Part shown: piece by piece, positions 25,966 through 32,790 of the stretch
Numbering within the stretch: position 1 is the first letter of the stretch
How the letters are laid out: each line of letters opens with the position of its first letter
Assembly (NCBI GenBank): GCA_028278145.1
Contig: JANQEV010000012.1
Coordinates: 1 to 32,790 of the forward strand
Source: Chromatiales bacterium
GTDB taxonomy: Bacteria > Pseudomonadota > Gammaproteobacteria > Chromatiales > Chromatiaceae
DNA length: 32,790 bases
Reading direction: 5' to 3'
Position numbers and translations under genes: made by a program
Notes under the pieces: model-generated
Database searches by the model: none
Told to the model about the DNA's origin: nothing
What the model saw: the letters and a program-made list of their open reading frames with translations, nothing else

Positions 25966-27636
25966 TTACCCCTTACCTGCACGCAAGCTTAAATAGTACT
26001 TCAACAAACCTGCTGTAGAACAATCGTGCTTACCTATAGGCAGCTCTCCTTGCAGCTCTGGCAGGATTACATTCGCCAGTTGCTTGCCAAGCTCCACCCC
26101 CCATTGATCAAAGGAGTTCAGATTCCAGATAATCCCCTGAACAAAGATACGGTGTTCATACAAGGCAATCAGAGATCCAAGTCTGCCCGGGGTTAGCTTG
26201 TCCACCAGGAGAGTATTGGTAGGGTTATTACCAGGGAATATTTTATGTGGCAACAGTGCAGCAATCTGGTCAGATTCCATCCCTGAAGCCTTTAGCTCGG
26301 ACTCTGCCTCTTCAGAACTCTTCCCACGCATCATAGCCTCGGTCTGAGCCAGGCAGTTGGCTAGCAGTTTGGCATGTTGATCACCCAGTTCATTGTGGCT
26401 ATGCACCGGGACAATAAAATCTGCCGGGATCATCTGGGTTCCCTGGTGTATCAACTGATAAAAGGCATGCTGACCATCGGTTCCGGCCGCACCCCACACC
26501 ACCGGCCCGGTGGTGTAATCCACCACTGCGCCATCCCTGGTAACCCGTTTACCATTACTCTCCATATCCGCCTGCTGCAGGTAGTCCGGCAACAGCCTCA
26601 AATACTGATCATAAGGAAGAACTGCATAGGTGGCAGCTCCGGCAAAATTTGCATACCAGACGCCAAGCAGGGCCAGGATCACCGGCATGTTCTGCTCCAA
26701 CTCTGCATTACGGAAATGCACATCCATAGCATGGGCACCCGCCAGCAGTTCATGGAAGCATTCCATGCCAACCGCAACTGCGATGGGCAGACCAATGGCA
26801 GACCACAGGGAGTAACGACCACCAACCCAATCCCAGAATACAAACATGTTGTTAGTATCTATACCAAATTCCGCTACCGCCTTGGCATTGGTGGAGACCG
26901 CTACAAAATGGCTGGCAATGGCATTGTCATCCTGCAGGCTATTCAGACACCAACGGCGTGCAGCATGGGCATTGGTTAGGGTCTCCTGAGTGGTGAAGGT
27001 TTTGGAGGCAACGATAAACAGGGTAGTTTCCGGATCCAGCTGTTTCGTGGTTTCAACCAGATGGGTGGCATCCACATTGGAAACAAAATGGACCTGTATA
27101 TCAGGGATACGGTAGTGGCCAAGCGCCTCACACACCATCAGAGGACCCAGGTTGGAACCGCCAATGCCGATATTCACCACATCGGTTATACGCTTGCCGG
27201 TATAGCCCTTCCACTCACCGCTGTGCAACTGTTGAACAAAATCCCCCATCTGTTCCAGGACCTGGTTGACCTCGGGCATCACATCCTCGCCAGCAACGGA
27301 CACCGGGCGATTGGAGCGGTTGCGCAGCGCAGTATGTAATACGGCCCTTCCCTCAGTGGTATTAATCGGCTCACCACTGAACATACGACCAATCCAGTCA
27401 GGTAGTCCTGCCGCCCGAGCCAGCCCAAACAGAAGATCCATGGTTTCACTGGTAATACGGTTCTTGGAGTAGTCCAGCATAATGCCACAACTGGCCATGG
27501 ACATCTGCTCAAACCGATCAGGATTAGAGTCAAACAGTTCCCGCATATGCTGCGGCTGTATCTGTTGCCAATGCCCTTCCAGGGCCTCCCATTCGCTGGA
27601 ACCGGTAAGTGTTTTATTATGTGTCAATGTGATCAT
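25966..27636 (-). CDS. pgi: Glucose-6-phosphate isomerase
   Basis: The 556-residue cytoplasmic enzyme interconverts glucose-6-phosphate and fructose-6-phosphate. It carries [60 protein letters not shown] and the C-terminal [11 protein letters not shown] signature; length matches the family. I start at the ATG at 27636 (MITLTHN); an open frame to 27777 would overlap glgA on the other strand and adds an unrelated cysteine-rich stretch. In many Gammaproteobacteria pgi follows panD directly; here glgA, on the opposite strand, lies between them. Pgi links gluconeogenesis to the glycogen pathway encoded around it. Confidence 0.97.
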   Translation of the reverse strand: MITLTHNKTLTGSSEWEALEGHWQQIQPQHMRELFDSNPDRFEQMSMASCGIMLDYSKNRITSETMDLLFGLARAAGLPDWIGRMFSGEPINTTEGRAVLHTALRNRSNRPVSVAGEDVMPEVNQVLEQMGDFVQQLHSGEWKGYTGKRITDVVNIGIGGSNLGPLMVCEALGHYRIPDIQVHFVSNVDATHLVETTKQLDPETTLFIVASKTFTTQETLTNAHAARRWCLNSLQDDNAIASHFVAVSTNAKAVAEFGIDTNNMFVFWDWVGGRYSLWSAIGLPIAVAVGMECFHELLAGAHAMDVHFRNAELEQNMPVILALLGVWYANFAGAATYAVLPYDQYLRLLPDYLQQADMESNGKRVTRDGAVVDYTTGPVVWGAAGTDGQHAFYQLIHQGTQMIPADFIVPVHSHNELGDQHAKLLANCLAQTEAMMRGKSSEEAESELKASGMESDQIAALLPHKIFPGNNPTNTLLVDKLTPGRLGSLIALYEHRIFVQGIIWNLNSFDQWGVELGKQLANVILPELQGELPIGKHDCSTAGLLKYYLSLRAGKG

Positions 27637-27732
27637 CCTGGGATTAAAACTATTTTTTTTCACTTTATTCAATTCACACGTTAAAGTATATCCATTAACA
27701 TAATAAAAACCGCATTTACATATAGTTACACT

Positions 27733-29253
27733 ATGGCAAAAAGCAGTACCACATACACCAGTGGAAGTTCTCCGCAAAAAATTCTATTTGCTGCCAGTGA
27801 AGCCCTGCCACTGATCAAGACCGGTGGCCTGGCCGATGTAGCTGGTAGCCTGCCCCCTGCCCTATGTAATCTGGACCTGGATGTGCGGTTGGTTCTACCG
27901 GCCTATCCACAAGCAATAGAGCGTGCCATTCCCTTAAAGACAGTTGCCACTATGAGAATCAGTGGAGTACCGGAACCGGTACGTATTCTGGAGGAGAATA
28001 TAGAGGACCGACTGCATGTCTATCTGATCGATGCACCCAGCATGTTCAGTCGTCCCGGCAACCCGTATACAGAGGCGTCGGGACGACCCTGGGGTGATAA
28101 TGCCCAACGCTTCGCCCTATTCTGCCGCGCCGTTGTCCACATCGCCCTGAACCAGGCCGGACTGGGATGGCACCCGGACGTGGTCCACTGCAATGACTGG
28201 CAGACTGGACTGGTACCAGCGCTCCTGGCCCAGGAATGGGATCGACCGGCTACTATTTTTACCATACACAACCTCTCCTATCAGGGAATGTTCGATCTCT
28301 CCACCTTCGTCCAACTGCAGCTACCGGATAAACTCTGGAGCTCTGAGGGGCTGGAGTTTCACAACCAGCTCTCGTTCATCAAGGGTGGCCTGGTGTTTGC
28401 GGATTGGGTGACCACGGTTAGTCCTACCTATGCCGAAGAGATTCGTACTGCTGAATTCGGATACGGACTGGAGGGTCTGCTTGACCATCGTTCTGAACGT
28501 CTGACCGGCGTCCTGAATGGAATTGATTATCATGTCTGGGATCCAGCAACAGATCTGGATATTACCCAGACCTATACAGCTGACTCTTTCCATCTGAAAC
28601 AGACCAATAAACTGGCTCTGCAGAAGGAGATGGGGCTGGAGCAGGATAAGGATGCAATTCTGTTTGGAAATATCGGCCGTATGGTAGAGCAGAAAGGTAT
28701 CGATATGGTTATCGATATCCTGCCGGAGATGATGCAGAACCAGAAGGTACAGATAGTTATCCTGGGGAGCGGTGACGAGCAGTTGGAGCAGGCCCTGCTG
28801 GAAGCAGCTGAACCCTATCCAGGACGGGCTGTGGTCACTATTGGATACGATGAGGCCCTGGCCCATCGTATCGAGGCGGGTTGCGACTGTTTTATTATGC
28901 CTTCACGTTATGAACCCTGCGGCCTGAACCAACTCTACAGCCTGCGCTACGGTACTGTCCCCATCGTCAACCGTACCGGTGGATTGGCGGATACTGTTGC
29001 CGATCTCAATCCTGCAACCATGTTGGATGAGACCGCTACCGGTTTTGTATTCAACAGTCCGGATGCCGCTTCTCTGCTGGAGGCAATACAGCGTGCCATC
29101 GAATATTACCAACGCCCTGGTTTGTGGTGGGAGAAACTAGCCACCCGCGGCATGGAACAGGATTTCAGCTGGGACGCCAGTGCCGCACACTATCTGGATA
29201 TATACCGCATGGCCGTGGACAGTCCAGCCAAGAACCCAGTGGCCGCAGCATAA
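27733..29253 (+). CDS. glgA: Glycogen synthase (ADP-glucose, GT5)
   Basis: The 506-residue GT5 enzyme extends alpha-1,4-glucan chains from ADP-glucose. The N-terminal ADP-glucose-binding [13 protein letters not shown] motif (about residues 30-42), [23 protein letters not shown], and the C-terminal [20 protein letters not shown] and [10 protein letters not shown] motifs are intact. It is divergent from pgi with a 96-nt gap and converges on panD. No clear ribosome site precedes the ATG. It is separated from glgC/glgB by about 10 kb, so glycogen genes are clustered but not in one operon here. Confidence 0.97.
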   Translation: MAKSSTTYTSGSSPQKILFAASEALPLIKTGGLADVAGSLPPALCNLDLDVRLVLPAYPQAIERAIPLKTVATMRISGVPEPVRILEENIEDRLHVYLIDAPSMFSRPGNPYTEASGRPWGDNAQRFALFCRAVVHIALNQAGLGWHPDVVHCNDWQTGLVPALLAQEWDRPATIFTIHNLSYQGMFDLSTFVQLQLPDKLWSSEGLEFHNQLSFIKGGLVFADWVTTVSPTYAEEIRTAEFGYGLEGLLDHRSERLTGVLNGIDYHVWDPATDLDITQTYTADSFHLKQTNKLALQKEMGLEQDKDAILFGNIGRMVEQKGIDMVIDILPEMMQNQKVQIVILGSGDEQLEQALLEAAEPYPGRAVVTIGYDEALAHRIEAGCDCFIMPSRYEPCGLNQLYSLRYGTVPIVNRTGGLADTVADLNPATMLDETATGFVFNSPDAASLLEAIQRAIEYYQRPGLWWEKLATRGMEQDFSWDASAAHYLDIYRMAVDSPAKNPVAAA

Positions 29254-29276
29254 AAAACGGCGCCTTCTGGCGCCGT
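29251..29276 (-). terminator. Intrinsic terminator of the panD-end operon, overlapping the glgA stop
   Basis: A perfect 8-bp stem (ACGGCGCC at 29257-29264 with GGCGCCGT at 29269-29276, loop TTCT) is followed on the minus strand by six Ts that are the complement of the A-run at the glgA stop codon. The T-tract exists only for leftward transcription, so this ends the pcnB-to-panD transcript; rightward glgA mRNA gains the hairpin but no T-tract. Confidence 0.85.
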
Positions 29277-29301
29277 CTCCATAGATAACCCAAACTTTCA
29301 G

Positions 29302-29682
29302 TTATGCCACTTGGGTGGCGATACTGTCTCCGGTATGAGTAACTATGTTGTGCTCATTCAGGTATACCAGACTCGGCTTGAACTCCTCGGCAGCAGCCTG
29401 ATCCATACCGGCATAGGCGCAGATGATCACCCGGTCTCCAGGATTGGCTTTATGTGCGGCAGCACCATTCACCGAGATAATTCTGGAACCAGCCTCCGCT
29501 TCAATGGCATAGGTGGTAAAACGCTCGCCATTGGCGATATTGTATATCTGAATCTGCTCATAAGGCAGGATACCAGCCAGATCCATAAAATCCCGATCAA
29601 TGGCACAGGATCCTTCATAATCCAGTTCTGCATGGGTAACGCAAGCGCGGTGTAACTTGCATTTGAGAACGGTTAACTGCAT
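29302..29682 (-). CDS. panD: Aspartate 1-decarboxylase
   Basis: The 126-residue pyruvoyl enzyme makes beta-alanine from aspartate for pantothenate synthesis. The proenzyme self-cleavage site YEGSC is present, with the Gly24-Ser25 bond that generates the pyruvoyl Ser. The surrounding M-x-L-x-V-L-K-x-K-L-H-R-A and the [20 protein letters not shown] block are typical, and length is normal. A strong AGGAG lies 10 nt before the ATG. It is the last gene of the leftward operon, 81 nt after panC, and is closed by the terminator at 29251-29276. Confidence 0.97.
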   Translation of the reverse strand: MQLTVLKCKLHRACVTHAELDYEGSCAIDRDFMDLAGILPYEQIQIYNIANGERFTTYAIEAEAGSRIISVNGAAAHKANPGDRVIICAYAGMDQAAAEEFKPSLVYLNEHNIVTHTGDSIATQVA

Positions 29683-29763
29683 CTAGGGTTCGCTCCTAAA
29701 AATACCAAAACTGACAATCGCGCAATTATGCTCTATCTGTTGACATTCATCAAATAGATGGAC

Positions 29764-30621
29764 CTATCCAGATGGGCTATGGGCCTGAATATTATCTATC
29801 AGACGGGCCTTACCCAGATATGCAGCCGCAAGAACCACCAGATCACAGGCTTCATCCCCTGGATCTGATAGGTCCACGGCGCTACGTATAGAGTAATAAT
29901 CTGGGCTGAATCCGGCTTTTTCAAGCTCCTGGGTGGCCTTTTTCTCAAGTTTAGCGTAATCCCGTTCCCCTGACTGTATGGCAGAGGCGGTCTCCAGCAT
30001 GATCCGGCGCAGTTCCGGGGCCTGTTGCCGCTCCTCGGCCGTCAGATAGCCATTTCTGGAGCTGAGCGCCAGGCCGTCATCCTCCCGCACTGTGGGTACA
30101 CCAATTATCTCAATGGGGAGACAGAGATCCTTTACCATCAGCCGAATCACCATAAGTTGTTGAAAATCCTTGTTTCCAAACAGTGCCAGGTCCGGCTGAA
30201 CCATATTGAACAGCTTACACACCACAGTGGCCACACCGACGAAATGTCCGGGACGGGAGGCACCGCACAGGATATCTGATATCCCCGGCACCTCTACCTG
30301 GGTATGCTGCTCCCGGTTGTTGCCATACACCTGTGTCACTGATGGCGCGAACAGCAGGTCCGCACCCTCCGCTGACAAGGCTGCCGTGTCCTGCTCCATG
30401 GTCCTGGGGTAGCTATCAAAATCCTCCCCTGCACCAAACTGCATGGGATTTACAAAGATGGTAACAATCACCCGGTCGGCCTGCTCTCTGGCCCTGCGCA
30501 CCAGGGTAAGATGCCCCGCATGCAGGTTTCCCATAGTAGGCACCAGGGCAATGCGCTCTCCACTGGAACGCCACAGACCGATTTGCTGACGCAAATCAGA
30601 GATGGTGCTGAGGGTTATCAT
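29764..30621 (-). CDS. panC: Pantothenate synthetase (pantoate-beta-alanine ligase)
   Basis: The 285-residue ATP-dependent ligase joins pantoate and beta-alanine. The nucleotide-binding [10 protein letters not shown] (His34, His37 of the HxGH motif), [32 protein letters not shown] and SSRNGYL blocks are all present. Its ATG overlaps the panB TGA as ATGA, so translation is coupled. Its substrates come from the flanking genes: pantoate from the PanB product after reduction, and beta-alanine from PanD. No panE is in the window. Confidence 0.97.
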   Translation of the reverse strand: MITLSTISDLRQQIGLWRSSGERIALVPTMGNLHAGHLTLVRRAREQADRVIVTIFVNPMQFGAGEDFDSYPRTMEQDTAALSAEGADLLFAPSVTQVYGNNREQHTQVEVPGISDILCGASRPGHFVGVATVVCKLFNMVQPDLALFGNKDFQQLMVIRLMVKDLCLPIEIIGVPTVREDDGLALSSRNGYLTAEERQQAPELRRIMLETASAIQSGERDYAKLEKKATQELEKAGFSPDYYSIRSAVDLSDPGDEACDLVVLAAAYLGKARLIDNIQAHSPSG

Positions 30622-31415
30622 GAATAGCTTTCATCCATATTTGGATAACTGCCATCCTTGATCGCCTGTACATAGGCCTCCAGTGCCTCCTTAATGGTCT
30701 GGGCCTCAAGCATGAAGTTACGACAGAATTTCGGTAGATGATCCATGGTGATGCCAAGCATGTCGTACAATACCAATACCTGGCCATCGGTATCACTGCC
30801 CGCACCTATTCCTATAACAGGTATATCCAGTTCCCTGGTGATGTCCGCCGCTAACTCTCTGGGTACACACTCCAGCACCAGCATCTGGGCACCGGCTTCC
30901 TGGAGTGACAGTGCATCCTCACGCATGATTCTGGCCGAATCAGCATCCTTTCCCTGCACCCTGTAGCCACCAAGCCGGTGGACTGATTGTGGAATCAGGC
31001 CTAGATGCGCACAGACAGGAATACCATTGTCCGTGAGAGCGCTCACTGCATCCAGTTGTGTAGCGCCACCCTCAAGCTTCACCATATGAGCGCCACCCTC
31101 CTTCATCAAGCGCCCTGCATTCTCCAGGGCCTGGTTGGTGGAGCTGTAGCTCATGAATGGCATATCAGCGATTAGAAAAGCGCGCTCCCGTACTCTGGAC
31201 ACATTTTTGCTGTGGTACACCATCTCATCCACAGCCACAGGAAGAGTGCTCTCCTGGCCCTGTATAACCATGCCCAGTGAGTCACCTACTAGAATCACCT
31301 CCACTCCAGCAGCCTCCATCAGCCTGGTGAAGCTGGCATCATAGCTGGTCAGCACGGTGATCTTGTCACCCTGCCGTTTCATTTCATTCAGTGTATTTAT
31401 TGTGATATCTGGCAT
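30618..31415 (-). CDS. panB: 3-methyl-2-oxobutanoate hydroxymethyltransferase
   Basis: The 265-residue enzyme adds a hydroxymethyl group from methylenetetrahydrofolate to ketoisovalerate, giving ketopantoate. Family blocks are [67 protein letters not shown] and [15 protein letters not shown]. The length is typical. It is preceded by the deoxynucleoside kinase gene (59-nt gap) and overlaps panC by 4 nt. Its folate-linked chemistry fits a location next to folK. Confidence 0.97.
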   Translation of the reverse strand: MPDITINTLNEMKRQGDKITVLTSYDASFTRLMEAAGVEVILVGDSLGMVIQGQESTLPVAVDEMVYHSKNVSRVRERAFLIADMPFMSYSSTNQALENAGRLMKEGGAHMVKLEGGATQLDAVSALTDNGIPVCAHLGLIPQSVHRLGGYRVQGKDADSARIMREDALSLQEAGAQMLVLECVPRELAADITRELDIPVIGIGAGSDTDGQVLVLYDMLGITMDHLPKFCRNFMLEAQTIKEALEAYVQAIKDGSYPNMDESYS

Positions 31416-31474
31416 ATCCGCTATTCCAGTCTCCGCAAGAGCCTGTACCTAAAGATGGTGTCATTTATTGATAA

Positions 31475-32134
31475 TTAAAGCAGCAGCGGACCAGGATTGA
31501 AATAGTGTTTGCCACTACGTACGCTGCAGATGCGTTCCAGCAGTAGTTGATAATCCTCTTCCCGCTCCACAGGGTTTATCTCAGCGGCATTAATTATTAG
31601 TAGTGGAGATGCGTTGTAGTGATGGAAAAACTCGGCATAGGCATCACTCAGCCTTTGCAGATAATCCAGACCAAGAGTTGCTTCATGAGGTCTGGAACGT
31701 CCCCGGACCCGCCGCTGCAAAACCTCAGCCGGAGCCTGAAGGTAGACCACCAGATCAGGCACTGGTGCCTCCGGGTTTAGTCTGGAGTAAACCTTTTCGT
31801 ACAGCTCCAGCTCATCTCTATCTAGATTAAGACCGGCAAAGATACGATCCTTCTCCAGCATAAAATCCGCCACCAGCGAGGAACGAAACAGATCTCGGTT
31901 GCGTAACTCTTGTAGCTGCTGACTGCGTTGAAACAGGAAGTAAAGCTGGGTGGGAAATGCTGCCTTACGACTATCCTGGTAAAAGCGCTCGAGAAAGGGG
32001 TTTTCGTCTGGCTTTTCCAGCAGCAGTTCACCATTAAAGCTGTTGGCCAGACGATTCACCAGACTGGTCTTGCCTACACCAATGGGACCCTCCACAACCA
32101 GGTATCCTGGTGGTGTCAATTCTGTTCGATTCAT
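31475..32134 (-). CDS. Deoxynucleoside kinase family protein
   Basis: The 219-residue protein has a P-loop GPIGVGKT (residues 16-23), the family's Glu-containing LLLEKPDENPFLERFY segment, a DRIFA motif in the ERS/DRI position and a lid-like RRVRGRSRPHE. This matches dNK-type kinases (deoxyguanosine, deoxyadenosine or deoxycytidine kinases) of nucleoside salvage. Its substrate cannot be told from sequence. The ATG overlaps the folK stop as ATGA, indicating coupled translation between folK and panB. The family call is firm; the specific activity is open. Confidence 0.9.
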   Translation of the reverse strand: MNRTELTPPGYLVVEGPIGVGKTSLVNRLANSFNGELLLEKPDENPFLERFYQDSRKAAFPTQLYFLFQRSQQLQELRNRDLFRSSLVADFMLEKDRIFAGLNLDRDELELYEKVYSRLNPEAPVPDLVVYLQAPAEVLQRRVRGRSRPHEATLGLDYLQRLSDAYAEFFHHYNASPLLIINAAEINPVEREEDYQLLLERICSVRSGKHYFNPGPLLL

Positions 32135-32607
32135 ATTCTTTTTAACCCATCAGGGGAACAGTTTTCCAGCAACTCTGTTACCCGACCCAAGCCTGGTATC
32201 TCCAGATCTGGGGCAATTTCATGCAGTGGATAAAGTACAAATGACCGCTCATGCAAACCAGGGTGTGGCACCTTCAAATCCGCAGTGTTAATAACATCTG
32301 TTCCATACACCAGCAGATCAAGGTCCAGGGTGCGCGCTCCCCAACGCTCACCCCTGATACGGCCATGCTCTGTTTCTATAGATTGCAGTTGTTGCAGCAA
32401 CTGCTGTGGCTCCAGCGTGGTCTCAAGCTCTGCCACAGCATTGATGTAATCCGGCTGCTGCAACCCACCCATGGGCGGGCTTTGGTAGAGACTGGAATAA
32501 CGCTTCAACCTTGTCTCAGGCATCCTCTCTATGGCCGTGATTGCTGTTCGTAACTGCTCTTGCGGGCCATGCAGATTACTGCCAAGTCCTATATATGCGG
32601 CAACCAT
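32131..32607 (-). CDS. folK: 2-amino-4-hydroxy-6-hydroxymethyldihydropteridine pyrophosphokinase
   Basis: The 158-residue folate-pathway enzyme transfers pyrophosphate from ATP to the hydroxymethyl pterin. It carries YIGLGSNLHGP at the start, YQSPPMGGLQQPDYINAVAELETTL, and WGARTLDLDLLVYG followed by PHPGLHERSFVLYPL. I chose the ATG at 32607 (MVAAYIGLGSN), the usual start for the family; an in-frame GTG at 32655 overlaps the pcnB stop as GTGA and would add 16 unconserved residues. The downstream overlap with the kinase gene is 4 nt. Confidence 0.96.
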   Translation of the reverse strand: MVAAYIGLGSNLHGPQEQLRTAITAIERMPETRLKRYSSLYQSPPMGGLQQPDYINAVAELETTLEPQQLLQQLQSIETEHGRIRGERWGARTLDLDLLVYGTDVINTADLKVPHPGLHERSFVLYPLHEIAPDLEIPGLGRVTELLENCSPDGLKRI

Positions 32608-32651
32608 ATCACTCTTTGCACCGTTGGAACATCTTGACCGGCCATGGTGAT

Positions 32652-32790
32652 TCACTCCTTACCAGCATCAGTACGGGCCTTGGGACGCCTGCGACGTCTA
32701 CGGCGGGGCTGTTTTGCCTTGGTGAGACGATTGCGATCTTCCTCTTTCAACTCCTGAAAATCGGACCACCACTTGGCCAGTTCCGGCTCT
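32652..32790 (-). CDS. pcnB: Poly(A) polymerase I, C-terminal end only (5' part cut by window edge)
   Basis: The last 45 or so residues of a gene entering from the right edge are visible. They contain KWWSDFQELKEEDRN and a highly basic tail of consecutive arginines (RRRRRRR-P-K). This tail and the location directly before folK are typical of gammaproteobacterial PcnB, which adds poly(A) tails to RNA and marks it for decay. It ends in TGA at 32652-32654, inside an AAGGAGTGA context. The identification rests on tail composition and on the well-known pcnB-folK gene order. Confidence 0.8.
   Translation of the reverse strand, partial: EPELAKWWSDFQELKEEDRNRLTKAKQPRRRRRRRPKARTDAGKE

Noticed and set aside
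27637..27777. N-terminal extension of pgi over the glgA start
   Set aside because: The extra residues are cysteine-rich and unlike Pgi, and overlap the start of the divergent glgA gene; the ATG at 27636 fits family length.
29740..29753. TTGAC-ATTC-ATCAA, a 9/10 FNR-like box between panC and panD
   Set aside because: About one 9/10 match is expected by chance in this window, no -10 lies at the right spacing, and anaerobic control of panD inside a housekeeping operon is not expected.
32588..32645. An 18-codon minus-strand frame with good AAGGAG spacing at the pcnB-folK junction
   Set aside because: The ribosome site also serves the pcnB-folK junction, the frame overlaps folK, and nothing suggests a conserved peptide.

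Overview
The window looks like a chromosomal segment of a facultatively anaerobic gammaproteobacterium. A sulfur-oxidising, Chromatiales-like or symbiont-type lineage is my guess. The evidence is a pcnB-folK-pan gene order typical of Gammaproteobacteria, a glycogen gene set, c-type cytochromes and c-di-GMP signalling proteins. No rRNA, tRNA, CRISPR array, transposase or phage gene was seen. Nearly all genes lie on the minus strand; only glgB and glgA are on the plus strand.

Layout from left to right, with minus-strand genes listed in reverse of their transcription order. (1) Positions 1-9594 hold a nitrous oxide reductase (nos) cluster. It is transcribed leftward as nosZ, monoheme cytochrome c, diheme cytochrome c, nosB, nosD, nosG, nosH, nosF, nosL (cut by the window edge). 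The Sec-type signal on NosZ, the LGPLHT and CTEFCSALH motifs, nosB, the NosG/NosH ferredoxin pair and the absence of nosR in view all mark it as the clade II (atypical) type. A perfect FNR/DNR-type box with a correctly spaced -10 lies upstream of nosZ. (2) Positions 9788-15281 hold a leftward carbohydrate operon: glgC, a GH57 alpha-glucan hydrolase, malQ, galU. It is divergent from glgB at 15531-17723. (3) Positions 17733-23737 hold two adjacent c-di-GMP genes: a diguanylate cyclase with a periplasmic c-heme motif, and a very large multi-PAS/GAF GGDEF-EAL protein. (4) Positions 23848-27636 hold a TPR-sulfotransferase fusion and pgi. (5) glgA is at 27733-29253 on the plus strand. (6) Positions 29302-32790 hold a leftward housekeeping operon: pcnB (cut), folK, deoxynucleoside kinase, panB, panC, panD.

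Together, pgi, glgC, glgA and glgB supply the route from fructose-6-phosphate to glycogen apart from phosphoglucomutase. GH57 and MalQ could remodel or mobilise the polymer, and GalU draws on the same glucose-1-phosphate pool. The nos cluster provides N2O respiration: NosG/NosH and the cytochromes are the likely electron route to NosZ, and NosD, NosF, NosL (plus NosY, presumably just outside) serve copper-centre assembly. The strongest leads for follow-up are the nosZ promoter architecture, the heme-less C-terminal extension of NosZ, and the c-heme diguanylate cyclase paired with a GGDEF-EAL protein.
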